Source: Ramlibacter sp. (lineage in GTDB: Bacteria > Pseudomonadota > Gammaproteobacteria > Burkholderiales > Burkholderiaceae_C). Taken from it: a DNA stretch of 32,463 nt. The translations under genes and the position numbers were made by a program. Where the stretch lies: NCBI RefSeq assembly GCF_028291745.1, contig NZ_JAQGNQ010000018.1, forward strand, positions 1-32,463, in the 5' to 3' direction. A model generated the notes under the pieces. That model was not told the DNA's origin and searched no databases. It saw only the letters and a list, made by a program, of their open reading frames with translations. This document shows positions 25,106 to 32,463 of the stretch, piece by piece (the stretch's first letter is position 1; every line of letters starts with the position of its first letter).

Positions 25106-25929
25106 GTCGAACTCCCGCGCAGCACTCCTTGCGCCAGGCACAGGTCGGCCCAGGCCTTGGCCTTGTCCGGCAGGTTGCGCAGCAGGTAGGCGGGGTGATA
25201 GGTCACCACCACGGGCACGCCGTTGTAGTCGTGCACGCGGCCGCGCAGACGGCCGATCGGTTCGTTCGATTGCAGCAGCGTCTGCACGGCGAAGCGGCCC
25301 ATCGCCAGGATGATCTTCGGCTGCAGCAGCTCCACCTGCCGCCGCAGGAAGGGCTCGCACTGCGCGATCTCCTGCGGCTCCGGATTGCGGTTGCCCGGCG
25401 GCCGGCACTTGAGCACGTTGGCGATGTAGACGCGCTGGTGCCGCGAGAGCGACAGGGCCGCCAGCATGTTGTCCAACAGCTTGCCGGCCTGGCCCACGAA
25501 GGGCTCGCCCTCGCGGTCCTCGTTCTCGCCGGGCGCCTCGCCCACGATCAGCCAGTCGGGATGCAGGTCGCCGACGCCGAACACGGTGTTGTGCCGGCCC
25601 TCGCACAGCCCGCAGGCACGGCAGGTGGCCACCGCCTCGCCGAGGGCCTCCCACTGCATCGCCTCGATGCCCGGCATGCGCTGGCGGGGGGGAGCGTCCG
25701 GGCGCAGCGGTGTGGGCAGGGCGACGGGTCGCTCCGCCCGCACGGCGACGGGCTCCGGCGACCGCGCAGCGGGTCGGACCTCGACGGGCGCCACCTCGAC
25801 GGCGATTGCCTCCGTCTCCTCGACCTGCCCCTGCATCGAGAGATCAACCGGGGTGGCTTCGGGCCAGAACACCCGGATGCCCATCTCCTGGAGCATCGCC
25901 CGTTGCCGCGCGTCGAGTTGCAGGCTCAT
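25102..25929 (-). CDS. Uracil-DNA glycosylase, type 4 (Fe-S)
   Basis: A 275-residue enzyme starting MSLQLDARQRAMLQEMGIRV. It removes uracil from DNA to begin base-excision repair. The catalytic domain occupies residues ~95-275: motif GEAPG at 130-134, VLKCRPPGNRNP, and HPAYLL at 245-250. The four iron-sulfur cysteines are Cys103, Cys106, Cys175 and Cys191; the spacings (2 residues between the first pair, 16 positions between the last two) agree with family-4 UDGs. The first ~90 residues are a Pro/Val/Glu-rich low-complexity extension not needed for catalysis. The start overlaps the rimI stop as ATGA, so it is the last gene of a coupled tsaB-rimI-udg set. Its stop overlaps the convergent glycosyltransferase stop by 4 bp. 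Confidence 0.92.
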   Translation of the reverse strand: MSLQLDARQRAMLQEMGIRVFWPEATPVDLSMQGQVEETEAIAVEVAPVEVRPAARSPEPVAVRAERPVALPTPLRPDAPPRQRMPGIEAMQWEALGEAVATCRACGLCEGRHNTVFGVGDLHPDWLIVGEAPGENEDREGEPFVGQAGKLLDNMLAALSLSRHQRVYIANVLKCRPPGNRNPEPQEIAQCEPFLRRQVELLQPKIILAMGRFAVQTLLQSNEPIGRLRGRVHDYNGVPVVVTYHPAYLLRNLPDKAKAWADLCLAQGVLRGSST

Positions 25930-26390
25930 AGCTTGTAGCTCATGACGATGGCGTCTTCGCGGCCCTGGTCCGCGGGATAGTAGTTCTTGCGTTCGCCCAC
26001 GCGCCGGTAGCCATAGCGCAGGTAGATCTGCTGGGCCCTCACGTTGCTGGTGCGCACCTCCAGCCACAGCCACTGCGCGCCCTGCCCGCGCGCCCACAGC
26101 GCCAGCGCGTCCAGCATGATGCGGCCCCAGCCCTGGCGGTGGTACATCGGGTCGACGGTAATGTTCAGCAGGTGGACTTCGTCGACCCCGCACATGGCCA
26201 CGAAGTAGCCGAGGATCGTGTCGCCCGCGCACAGCAGCTGCCCCTGGTAGCCCGAGCGCAGCGAGTCGGCGAAATTGCCCCGGGTCCACGGGTGTCCATA
26301 GGCCCGCCGCTCGATACCCACGACCTCGTCCAGGCGGGACTCGGTCATGGGCTCGAAGCCCGCTTCGATGGTCTTGAACACCGCGCTCAT
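25926..26390 (-). CDS. rimI: Ribosomal protein S18-alanine N-acetyltransferase
   Basis: A 154-residue GNAT-fold enzyme starting MSAVFKTIEAGFEPMTESRL. It uses acetyl-CoA to acetylate the N-terminal alanine of S18. Visible GNAT features: IERRAYGHPWTRGNFADSL near the N-terminus, HLLNITVDPMYHRQGWGR (motif A with the RQGWGR acetyl-CoA loop), and EVRTSNVRAQQIYLRYGYRRVGERKNYYP (motif B, the classical RimI signature). Start ATG at 26388-26390 overlaps the tsaB stop by 4 bp, and its own stop overlaps the UDG start by 4 bp. The tsaB-rimI neighbourhood is conserved in many bacteria, supporting the identification. The long upstream frame seen in this phase is antisense to dacB and not coding. Confidence 0.95.
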   Translation of the reverse strand: MSAVFKTIEAGFEPMTESRLDEVVGIERRAYGHPWTRGNFADSLRSGYQGQLLCAGDTILGYFVAMCGVDEVHLLNITVDPMYHRQGWGRIMLDALALWARGQGAQWLWLEVRTSNVRAQQIYLRYGYRRVGERKNYYPADQGREDAIVMSYKL

Positions 26391-27109
26391 TCGGATCCCG
26401 TCCTGGACGTGCCGCGAAGCGATTCCTTGCGCGCGCGGTCGGCCGCACGCTCTGCCGTAGTTTGCGCCACTTTGTCGCGAATGTAGAGCGGCAATGCCTG
26501 CGCTGCGGGATGCGCGGCCGAGTCCGCCAGCAAGGCGGGCGCGAGTCGCAACAGCGCGCGCGCCGTCGGCAGCGCGGTCACCTGCGGTGCATCCGGCGGC
26601 AAGCGGCCGGGGTGCAGCGCATGGGCGTTGCCGGCGATGGTCCAGTCCGGCGGCACCGGCACGTCCTCGGGCCGGCCGAGTGCCGGTGGCTGCACCGTTC
26701 GCCAGCAGACGCCCTCCCGCTCGTACGCCGCAAAATAGACCTCGCCCATCCGCGCGTCCAGCAGGGCGACGATGCGGCTGGCGCCGGACTGCGCGTGCGC
26801 CTCCTCGGCGATGGCAAGCAGCGTGTCCACGGGCAGCACGGGCAGGCCGGCGCCGAAACCCAGGCCCTGCGCCACCGCGGCCGCGGTACGCAGTCCGGTG
26901 AAGGAACCCGGGCCGCGGCCAAAGACGATCGCGTCCAGCTGCGACAGCACCAGTCCGGCTTGCTGCAGCAAGCGCTCGATCGCGGGGATCAGCGTGGCCG
27001 AGGCGTGCGCGCCGCCACTGCCCGTGTGCTCCAGCACGGGCGCGCCCTCTCCCGCGTCGACGGCGATGGAAAGGGTTTCGGTGCTGGTGTCGAAGGCGAG
27101 GAGTTTCAC
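26387..27109 (-). CDS. tsaB: tRNA t6A-modification protein TsaB
   Basis: A 240-residue ASKHA-fold protein beginning VKLLAFDTSTETLSIAVDAG. TsaB forms the complex with TsaD and TsaE that makes threonylcarbamoyl-adenosine at position 37 of ANN-decoding tRNAs. The family signature is GRGPGSFTGLRTAAAVAQGL, preceded by HTGSGGAHASATLIPAIERLL. The start is most likely GTG at 27107-27109, since the family opens with MKLLAFDTSTE; an in-frame ATG at 27131-27133 would add MAGSARPP and is the alternative. TsaB, rimI and udg overlap successively by 4 bp and form one coupled operon. It is divergent from dacB with about 50 bp between starts. Confidence 0.93.
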   Translation of the reverse strand: MKLLAFDTSTETLSIAVDAGEGAPVLEHTGSGGAHASATLIPAIERLLQQAGLVLSQLDAIVFGRGPGSFTGLRTAAAVAQGLGFGAGLPVLPVDTLLAIAEEAHAQSGASRIVALLDARMGEVYFAAYEREGVCWRTVQPPALGRPEDVPVPPDWTIAGNAHALHPGRLPPDAPQVTALPTARALLRLAPALLADSAAHPAAQALPLYIRDKVAQTTAERAADRARKESLRGTSRTGSE

Positions 27110-27127
27110 GGGCGGCCGGGCAGAACC

Positions 27128-27164
27128 CGCCATTATCGAATGGTTCCGCGATCCCATAATGGCG
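27128..27164. promoter_or_regulatory. Perfect 9-bp inverted repeat between tsaB and dacB
   Basis: CGCCATTAT (27128-27136) and ATAATGGCG (27156-27164) are exact reverse complements separated by 19 nt. They contain the -10-like GATAAT on the minus strand (just upstream of tsaB) and CATAAT on the plus strand (at the dacB start). Could be paired promoter -10 boxes or an operator; no good -35 boxes accompany them. Confidence 0.4.
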
Positions 27165-28556
27165 CGCATGTTGCGCTGGTTCCGCCTTGCCTGCTGCCTC
27201 TTGCTTGCCGCCTCGGGCTCGGCCTTTGCCCAGGCCCTGCCGCCCGAGTTCGAGCGCGCCCTCGCCGACGGCGGCCTGCCGGCCGATGCCGTGGTGGTGC
27301 TGGTCGCGCCGGCCGAGGGCGGGCCGCCACGCGTGGCCCACCGTCTCGACGTGCCGGTCAATCCCGCTTCCATCGCCAAGCTGGCCACCACTTTCGCGGC
27401 GCTCGACCTGCTGGGGCCGACCTTTGCCTGGACCACGCCGGTCTACTTCGACGGGCCGGTGCGCGGCGGGGTGCTGCAAGGGAACCTGGTCATCAAGGGG
27501 CAGGGTGACCCCAAGCTGGTGATCGAGCGCCTCTGGCTGCTGTTGCGACGGGTGCAGGCGCTGGGCGTGCACAGCATCGCGGGCGACATCATCCTGGACC
27601 GCAGTGCCTTCACGCTGCCGCCGCACGATGCGGCCGCGTTCGACGGGCAACCCCTGCGCCCCTACAACGCCAGCCCCGATGCCCTGCTGGTGAATTACAA
27701 GGCGGTCACGGTGACGCTCACGCCCGAGGGCAACCAGGCGCGCGTGCGGGCCGATCCACCGCTGGCCGGCGTGCAGTGGCCGGCGACCGTGCCGCTGGCC
27801 GCCGGCGATTGCGGTGACTGGATCACGGCGCTCGCAGCCGACTTCGGCAATCCGTCCCGGGTGCGCTTTGCCGGCCGCTTCCCGCGCGCCTGTGGCGAGC
27901 AGGTCTGGCAGGTGGCCTTTCCCGATCCCGCCGGCTATGGCGCCCGGGCGATCGCGGCACTCTGGCAGGACATGGACGGCCATCTCGGCGGGCAGGTGCG
28001 CGACGGCAGCGTGCCCGCCGGCCTGAAGCCCGCCTTCGAATTCGCGTCGCCGCCGCTGGCGGAGGTGATTCGCGACATCAACAAGTTCAGCAACAACGTG
28101 ATGGCGCAGCAGGTCTTCCTGACACTGAGCCTGCAACAGCGCGGGACGGGCAGCTTCGAGGCCTCGCGCGAGGTGCTGCGCAACTGGTGGCGCGATCGCC
28201 TGGCCAGCGATCCGCCGGTGACGCTGAACGGCTCGGGCCTGTCGCGTGGCGAGAGCATCACCGCGCGCCAGCTCGGCACCTTGCTGCAGGCGGCCTGGCT
28301 CTCGCCGCTGATGCCGGACCTGATGGCTTCGCTACCGGCGCTGGGCCTGGACGGCACCCTGCGCCGCAGCCGCCAGAACGTCGGCCTGGCGCACCTCAAG
28401 ACGGGCAGCTTGAACGAGGTCTCCGGTGTGGCGGGCTACGTGCACGGTCCGCAGGGGCGGCGCTATGTGCTGGTCGCGATCGCGAACCATCCCAAGGCTG
28501 CGGCATTGCGCGCGGCGGTGCAGGTGCTCGTCGAGTGGACGGCGCGGTTACCCTGA
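27159..28556 (+). CDS. dacB: D-alanyl-D-alanine carboxypeptidase/endopeptidase PBP4 (peptidase S13)
   Basis: A 465-residue periplasmic enzyme starting MARMLRWFRLACCLLLAASG, with a Sec signal peptide ending near GSAFA. It trims the terminal D-alanine from peptidoglycan stem peptides and cleaves cross-links. The active-site triad motifs are all present: SIAK with Ser71/Lys74 in VNPASIAKLATTFAALDLLG, SNN starting at Ser311 (KFSNNVMAQQ), and KTG at Lys414 (HLKTGSLNEVSG). The inserted domain between the first two motifs, typical for S13 enzymes, lies at ~105-290 (LDRSAFTLPPHDAAAFDGQP). An in-frame second ATG at 27168 is an alternative start. It is divergent from tsaB. Downstream begins a 792-bp gene-poor stretch. 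Confidence 0.93.
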   Translation: MARMLRWFRLACCLLLAASGSAFAQALPPEFERALADGGLPADAVVVLVAPAEGGPPRVAHRLDVPVNPASIAKLATTFAALDLLGPTFAWTTPVYFDGPVRGGVLQGNLVIKGQGDPKLVIERLWLLLRRVQALGVHSIAGDIILDRSAFTLPPHDAAAFDGQPLRPYNASPDALLVNYKAVTVTLTPEGNQARVRADPPLAGVQWPATVPLAAGDCGDWITALAADFGNPSRVRFAGRFPRACGEQVWQVAFPDPAGYGARAIAALWQDMDGHLGGQVRDGSVPAGLKPAFEFASPPLAEVIRDINKFSNNVMAQQVFLTLSLQQRGTGSFEASREVLRNWWRDRLASDPPVTLNGSGLSRGESITARQLGTLLQAAWLSPLMPDLMASLPALGLDGTLRRSRQNVGLAHLKTGSLNEVSGVAGYVHGPQGRRYVLVAIANHPKAAALRAAVQVLVEWTARLP

Positions 28557-28790
28557 ACCCTGTGCGACCCGGCAGGTCATTGCGGGGTCCACCCACTGCT
28601 GTCCGGAATCCCGCAGCTTGCTGCCTGGCCCTTGCTCCACTTGCGCTGTGAAGCTGCAGGGCCGTCGCGCAAGACGCTGTGCGGTGCGCAACTGGGCAAG
28701 CTGCGCCTGCTTTTGCGCCCTCCGATTGAGCCGAACGCGCCAGTTGGCCAACCGCGCCTGCCCGTGGCTGCGCCATCACGGCACTGCAAG

Positions 28791-29077
28791 CAAAGACGCG
28801 TGCGGGCGGGCTGTGGCGCGCATGAAGGCGGGGCGCCTGCGCTGGCCGGTCTTGCGGCCCAGCGGGGCTACGAGAGCGCGTAGCGCGAATCGAGCCCCGC
28901 GTACGTGCACTGACTCGCGGACGTGTGATCGAGCGGAGAGTTTGGCTGCGCAGCAGTCAAACTCGCAGCGAGTTCGGCCGCGGGGCCGCAAGACCGGCCA
29001 GCGCAGGTTTGCCCGATCGCGCCTGGCGCGATCGGGACGCCCCGCCGCGCGCCGCAGCCCGCCCGCACGCGGCTTTG
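28791..29077. repeat. Long nested inverted repeat inside the 28576-29217 element
   Basis: The left arm 28791-28860 and right arm 28983-29077 pair through an exact 25-nt block (28836-28860 with 28983-29007), an exact 9-nt block (GGCGGGGCG 28827-28835 with 29038-29046) and an outer GC-rich part ending CAAAG/CTTTG. The right arm has 30 nt (29008-29037) absent from the left. The ~122-nt loop contains smaller stems: GCGGGGCT/AGCCCCGC (28862-28869 with 28893-28900) and GAGTTTG/CAAACTC (28938-28944 with 28958-28964). The whole could fold into one large cruciform or a structured RNA. Confidence 0.75.
29012..29036. repeat. Perfect 11-bp hairpin inserted in one arm of the long repeat
   Basis: CCCGATCGCGC (29012-29022) pairs exactly with GCGCGATCGGG (29026-29036) around a CTG loop. 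It lies in the 30 nt that interrupt the right arm and have no counterpart in the left, so it looks like a separate later insertion. No U-run follows on either strand. Confidence 0.8.
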
Positions 29078-29206
29078 CCGCCCCCGGTCGCTCCTCGTGG
29101 CGCACTGACAGCAACACTTTTTCAAGTCTCCCTGACGTTGCTCGGCCTCTTCCGGGTCTGAATAGGGACATGTAGAACGTGCTATTCCGGACAGCAGTGG
29201 GTCGAG

Positions 29207-29263
29207 CCCGGGATGACATCCAACATCCCGGGATGACATCCACTGTGCCCGGCATGACATCCA
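29207..29263. repeat. Three tandem units of CCCGGGATGACATCCA
   Basis: Units at 29207-29222, 29227-29242 and 29248-29263 (the last CCCGGCATGACATCCA) repeat with periods of 20 and 21 bp. The first unit overlaps the outer part of the right terminal repeat. The motif also forms the edge of the palindrome at 15184-15273 (GATGTCATCCCGGG in reverse). Confidence 0.75.
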
Positions 29264-29348
29264 TCCGCCCGAAGGTGTTGGTTCCCCGCCATCCCCCACG
29301 CGATGACTCGGGAGACACTCCCCCAGCGCAGTAAGCTCTTGCTTGCGC

Positions 29349-31682
29349 ATGACGTACTCGCTCAACACCCTGACGGATGCCGCTCCCGCGCCCTCCGCCG
29401 CCCGCGCGGGCCTGGCCCGCTTTGCCCACGAGACGGCGCTGGTGCTCGGCGCCGCGGCGCTCGTGTTCTGGCTGCTGGCCATGGCCAGCCACTCCGGGCT
29501 CGATCCCGCCTTCTCCACCTCCGGTGACGGCGCTGGCGTGCGCAACTGGGGCGGACGCCTCGGTGCCTGGCTGGCCGACGGCTGCTACTTCCTGCTTGGC
29601 TACTCCGCCTGGTGGTGCATCGCCGCCGGCGTGCGCGCCTGGCTCGCCTCGCTCGCGCGCTGGATGCGTGCCGACCACCCCGTGCCTGCCGTACCGGGCC
29701 GGCGCTGGCTGCAGCGCCGGCTCGCCTTCTGGCTCGCACTGCCCGTGCTGCTGACGGCGAGTTGCGGCCTGGAATGGTCACGCCTGTATCGCTTCGAGGC
29801 ACGCCTGCCGGACCACGCCGGTGGCGCGCTTGGCTACCTCGTGGGCCCCGCCGGCGTGAACTGGCTGGGATTCACCGGATCCGGCCTGGTGTTCATTGCG
29901 CTGGCCGTGCTGGCCGCCGGCATCGTGTTCCGCTTTTCCTGGAGTCACGTGGCCGAGCGCGTCGGCGCCGTGATCGACGGCTTCATCACGTCGCGGCGCG
30001 CGAAGCGCGAAGTGGCCGAGGACATCGCCGTCGGCCAGCGTGCCGCCCGCGAACGCGAAGAGACGCTGCAGGAAGAGCGCGTCGTGATCGAGGAGCACCA
30101 CCCCGTGCCCGTGCTGATCGAGCCGGTGGTGGTCGACCTGCCCAAGAGCGAGCGCGTCGCCAAGGAGCGGCAGAAGCCGCTCTTCTCCGAGATGCCGGAC
30201 AGCAAGCTGCCGCAGGTCGACCTGCTCGATGGCGCATCGGGCCGGCAGGAGACGGTCGCCCCCGAGACCCTGGAGATGACCTCTCGCCTGATCGAGAAGA
30301 AGCTGAAGGACTTCGGCGTCGAGGTGCGGGTGGTGCTGGCCCAGCCCGGCCCCGTCATCACCCGCTACGAGATCGAGCCGGCCACGGGCGTGAAGGGCTC
30401 GCAGATCGTCAACCTGGCCAAGGACCTGGCGCGCTCGCTGTCGCTGGTGTCGATCCGCGTGATCGAGACCATCCCGGGCAAGAACTTCATGGCGCTGGAA
30501 CTGCCCAATGCCAAGCGGCAGTCGATCAAGCTGTCGGAGATCCTCGGCTCGCAGGCGTACAACGAGGCGAAGTCGCAGCTCACGCTGGGCCTGGGCAAGG
30601 ACATCATCGGCAATCCCGTGGTCGCGGACCTCGCGAAGATGCCGCACGTGCTGGTGGCCGGCACCACCGGCTCGGGCAAGTCGGTCGGTATCAACTCGAT
30701 GATCCTGAGCCTCTTGTACAAGGCCGAGGCGCGCGACGTGCGCCTGTTGATGATCGACCCCAAGATGCTGGAGATGTCCGTCTACGAGGGCATCCCGCAC
30801 CTGCTGTGCCCGGTGGTCACCGACATGAGGCAGGCGGCCAACGGCCTCACGTGGTGCGTCGCCGAAATGGAGCGGCGTTACAAGCTCCTGTCCAAGATGG
30901 GCGTGCGCAATCTCGCCGGCTACAACACCAAGATCGACGAGGCCAAGGCCAGGGGCGACTTCATCTACAACCCCTTCAGCCTCACGCCCGACAGCCCCGA
31001 GCCGCTCGATCGGCTGCCGCACATCGTGGTGGTGATCGACGAACTCGCCGACCTGATGATGGTCGTGGGCAAGAAGATCGAGGAGTTGATCGCGCGGCTG
31101 GCGCAGAAGGCGCGCGCGGCCGGCATCCACCTGATCCTGGCGACGCAGCGTCCCAGCGTCGACGTGATCACCGGCCTGATCAAGGCCAACATCCCGACGC
31201 GCATCTCCTTCCAGGTTTCCAGCAAGATCGACAGCCGCACCATCCTCGACCAGATGGGCGCCGAGGCGCTGCTGGGCATGGGCGACCAGCTGTACATGGC
31301 CAGCGGCACCGGCCTGCCGGTGCGGGTGCACGGCGCCTTTGTCAGCGACGAGGAGGTGCACCGTGTCGTCGCCTACCTCAAACAGCAGGGAGAACCGAAC
31401 TACATCGAGGGGATCCTCGAGGGCGGCACCATCGATGGCGAGGACGGCGATGGCGCCGTGGGCGGCGGCGAAGGGGGCAGTGAGGCCGACCCGCTCTACG
31501 ACCGCGCGGTCGAAGTGGTGCTCAAGAACCAGAAGGCCAGCATCTCCCTCGTGCAACGGCACCTGGCGATCGGCTACAACAAGGCCGCGAACCTGCTCGA
31601 AGCCATGGAAAAGGCGGGCCTGGTGAGCGCGATGAACGGCCGCGGCCAGCGCGAGATCCTCGTGCCCGGCCGTGCGGAATGA
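29349..31682 (+). CDS. ftsK: DNA translocase FtsK
   Basis: A 777-residue division protein starting [20 protein letters not shown]. The N-terminal ~200 residues carry four membrane segments that anchor it at the septum (e.g. [20 protein letters not shown] and [20 protein letters not shown]); a charged linker (~210-300) follows; then the RecA-like motor: alpha domain [20 protein letters not shown], Walker [12 protein letters not shown] (Lys444), Walker [13 protein letters not shown] (Asp564). The C-terminal ~65 residues are the gamma winged helix that reads KOPS sites ([20 protein letters not shown] onward). The short linker is like other betaproteobacterial FtsK proteins. An in-frame TTG at 29343 is possible, but ATG 29349 is preferred. 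It precedes lolA by 104 bp. Upstream lies the repeat-rich region rather than trxB, which is often there. Confidence 0.95.
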   Translation: MTYSLNTLTDAAPAPSAARAGLARFAHETALVLGAAALVFWLLAMASHSGLDPAFSTSGDGAGVRNWGGRLGAWLADGCYFLLGYSAWWCIAAGVRAWLASLARWMRADHPVPAVPGRRWLQRRLAFWLALPVLLTASCGLEWSRLYRFEARLPDHAGGALGYLVGPAGVNWLGFTGSGLVFIALAVLAAGIVFRFSWSHVAERVGAVIDGFITSRRAKREVAEDIAVGQRAAREREETLQEERVVIEEHHPVPVLIEPVVVDLPKSERVAKERQKPLFSEMPDSKLPQVDLLDGASGRQETVAPETLEMTSRLIEKKLKDFGVEVRVVLAQPGPVITRYEIEPATGVKGSQIVNLAKDLARSLSLVSIRVIETIPGKNFMALELPNAKRQSIKLSEILGSQAYNEAKSQLTLGLGKDIIGNPVVADLAKMPHVLVAGTTGSGKSVGINSMILSLLYKAEARDVRLLMIDPKMLEMSVYEGIPHLLCPVVTDMRQAANGLTWCVAEMERRYKLLSKMGVRNLAGYNTKIDEAKARGDFIYNPFSLTPDSPEPLDRLPHIVVVIDELADLMMVVGKKIEELIARLAQKARAAGIHLILATQRPSVDVITGLIKANIPTRISFQVSSKIDSRTILDQMGAEALLGMGDQLYMASGTGLPVRVHGAFVSDEEVHRVVAYLKQQGEPNYIEGILEGGTIDGEDGDGAVGGGEGGSEADPLYDRAVEVVLKNQKASISLVQRHLAIGYNKAANLLEAMEKAGLVSAMNGRGQREILVPGRAE

Positions 31683-31754
31683 ACGCCTGGGCAAACGCGC
31701 GACAGGCGGCGCGTTGACTAACGACTGGTAACGAACTTCGCCATGAGCCGTCCA

Positions 31755-31780
31755 CCCAACAGACAATGCTCTGTTGGGAG
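31755..31780 (+). promoter_or_regulatory. Hairpin covering the lolA ribosome binding site
   Basis: CCCAACAG (31755-31762) pairs perfectly with CTGTTGGG (31771-31778) around an 8-nt loop. The right arm includes GGG of the GGGAG ribosome site (31776-31780) that lies 6 nt before the lolA ATG. No U-run follows, so it is not a terminator. Folding would reduce ribosome access; function is inferred. Confidence 0.5.
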
Positions 31781-31786
31781 AAACGC

Positions 31787-32425
31787 ATGATGAAGAAACT
31801 GTCTGCCACCTTCGCGCTTTCCGCGCTGGCGCTTGCGGCGCACGCGGGCGGCATGGAAAGCCTCGAGAATTTCATCCGCACCGCCAAGACCGGCCATGCC
31901 GAATTCACGCAGGTGATCACCGCCCCACCGCGTGACGGCCAGCCCTCGCGCACCAAGTCCTCGAGCGGCACCTTCGATTTCCAGCGGCCCAGTCACTTCC
32001 GCTTCGAGTACCGCAAGCCGTTCGAGCAGACCATCGTGGCCGACGGCCAGACGCTGTGGCTGTTCGACAAGGACCTGAACCAGGTCAGCTCGCGCAAGCA
32101 GGCGAAGGTGCTGGCGTCCACGCCCGCGGCGTTGATCGCGGCCTCGCCCGATCTGGACACGCTCAAGCGCGATTTCGACCTGCAGGCGCTGCCGGACCGC
32201 GACGGGATGCAATGGGTCGAGGCCACGCCGCGGCAGAAGGACGGCCAGCTCACGAACATGAAAGTGGGCTTCCGCGGCGACCAGCTCGCGGCGCTGGACA
32301 TCCTCGACAGCTTCGGCCAGCGATCGCTGCTGACGTTCACGGGGATGCAGGTGAACGGCGGGGTGAGCGCGGAGGCGTTCCACTTCACGCCGCCGAAGGG
32401 GGCGGATGTGGTGCAGTCGCCTTGA
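31787..32425 (+). CDS. lolA: Outer-membrane lipoprotein carrier protein
   Basis: A 212-residue periplasmic chaperone starting MMKKLSATFALSALALAAHA, with cleavage expected after AHA. LolA takes lipoproteins from the LolCDE complex in the inner membrane and hands them to LolB. Recognisable features are the opening ESLENFIRTAKTGHAEFTQV, SSSGTFDFQRPSHFRFEYRKPFEQTIVADGQTLWLFDKDL (the conserved GxFxFxRPxxFRWEYxxP block) and the C-terminal FHFTPPKGADVV. Length fits the family. GGGAG at 31776-31780 supports the ATG at 31787; the next codon is also ATG. The ftsK-lolA order is usual in Burkholderiales, typically followed by rarA, of which nothing recognisable is seen in the last 38 bp. Confidence 0.94.
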   Translation: MMKKLSATFALSALALAAHAGGMESLENFIRTAKTGHAEFTQVITAPPRDGQPSRTKSSSGTFDFQRPSHFRFEYRKPFEQTIVADGQTLWLFDKDLNQVSSRKQAKVLASTPAALIAASPDLDTLKRDFDLQALPDRDGMQWVEATPRQKDGQLTNMKVGFRGDQLAALDILDSFGQRSLLTFTGMQVNGGVSAEAFHFTPPKGADVVQSP

Positions 32426-32463
32426 TCTAAGTGGGGGGGAGCGTGGGCGGATTGCTCCTGGGA

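Larger units (their letters stand above)
28576..29217. mobile_element. Candidate non-autonomous element bounded by 34-nt imperfect terminal inverted repeats
   Basis: The 34-nt segment 28576-28609 is matched by the reverse complement of 29184-29217 at 30 of 34 positions, with an exact 18-nt core (CCCACTGCTGTCCGGAAT, 28592-28609, against 29184-29201). The outer 16 nt (GTCAT.-.CGGG) resemble the repeat at 15184-15273. The 570-nt interior holds no credible gene: frames on both strands are Arg/Ala/Cys-rich and change with the repeats. A weak minus-strand frame (28548-28751, TTG start) runs through the left terminal repeat. Together with 28557-28575 and 29218-29348 this fills the whole 792-bp gap between dacB and ftsK; the remainder shows the tandem array at 29207-29263 and otherwise nothing recognised. 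No transposase and no clear target duplication were seen, so mobility is inference. Confidence 0.5.

Noticed and set aside
28548..28751. Minus-strand 67-codon frame (TTG start) with Gln/Arg-rich helix-like sequence
   Set aside because: No ATG or ribosome site, and its second half is encoded by the left terminal repeat; kept only as a remark in the element entry.
28936..28950. AGAGTTTG resembling the start of 16S rRNA
   Set aside because: The similarity ends after eight bases and is explained by the local GAGTTTG/CAAACTC hairpin.
28791..29077. Integron attC site or group II intron
   Set aside because: No R'/R'' core sites of attC form, no domain V-like hairpin and no integrase or reverse transcriptase in the window.
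28776..29678. Minus-strand frames (300 and 225 codons) across the repeat region and the ftsK start
   Set aside because: They run antisense through the ftsK N-terminus and the palindromes, with Arg/Cys/Ala-rich composition and no domain; probably spurious though often annotated in similar genomes.
31714..31742. TTGACT as the -35 box of a lolA promoter
   Set aside because: No acceptable -10 box lies 16-18 bp downstream (TTCGCC at 17).

Overview
The window is a GC-rich (clearly above 60% by eye), densely coded chromosomal segment of a betaproteobacterium, most likely a Burkholderiales member near Comamonadaceae (for example a Ramlibacter- or Variovorax-like soil organism). I infer this from a PhaM-type PHB-granule protein, a DUF3567 protein, DUF3108, the ftsK-lolA pair and several comamonad-style intergenic palindromes. 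I cannot confirm the taxon without a search. No rRNA, tRNA, CRISPR array, phage gene or intact transposase was seen.

Layout. 1-4594 (minus): a copper chaperone PCuAC, phaM, a FIST-domain protein 10 bp after phaM, then an MFS transporter/acyltransferase fusion that runs off the left edge. 4642-4806 holds a short remnant of a VOC/glyoxalase gene. 4898-8909 (plus): a trehalose operon, otsB, a GH15 glucoamylase-like gene (ATGA overlap), then otsA. 9029-11851 (minus): a fumarylacetoacetase-family hydrolase followed by an OPT transporter. 11959-15182 (plus): DUF3108, DUF3567 (with terminator), a ChaN-like lipoprotein overlapping a MYG1-family hydrolase. 15347-16678 (minus): an omega-amino acid:pyruvate aminotransferase, divergent from purU. 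16730-20312 (plus): purU, a J-domain protein and an orphan glcD. 20319-23906 (minus): a two-partner-secretion-type filamentous adhesin, divergent from a GT60-type glycosyltransferase (24155-25105). 25102-27109 (minus): tsaB, rimI and a type-4 uracil-DNA glycosylase, each overlapping the next by 4 bp. 27159-32425 (plus): dacB (PBP4), a 792-bp stretch without a convincing gene but full of inverted repeats, ftsK, and lolA.

Most of the genes are housekeeping or common accessory genes: envelope (PBP4, LolA, lysophospholipid/acyl transfer), chromosome segregation (FtsK), base repair, t6A/S18 modification, compatible-solute synthesis, and amine and aromatic catabolism. Two parts deserve attention. 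One is the adhesin/glycosyltransferase divergent pair, which suggests, but does not prove, a glycosylated surface protein. The other is the collection of palindromic elements occupying nearly every larger intergenic gap. The most complex lies at 28576-29263: 34-nt imperfect terminal inverted repeats enclose a second long inverted repeat, one arm of which carries an extra perfect 11-bp hairpin.
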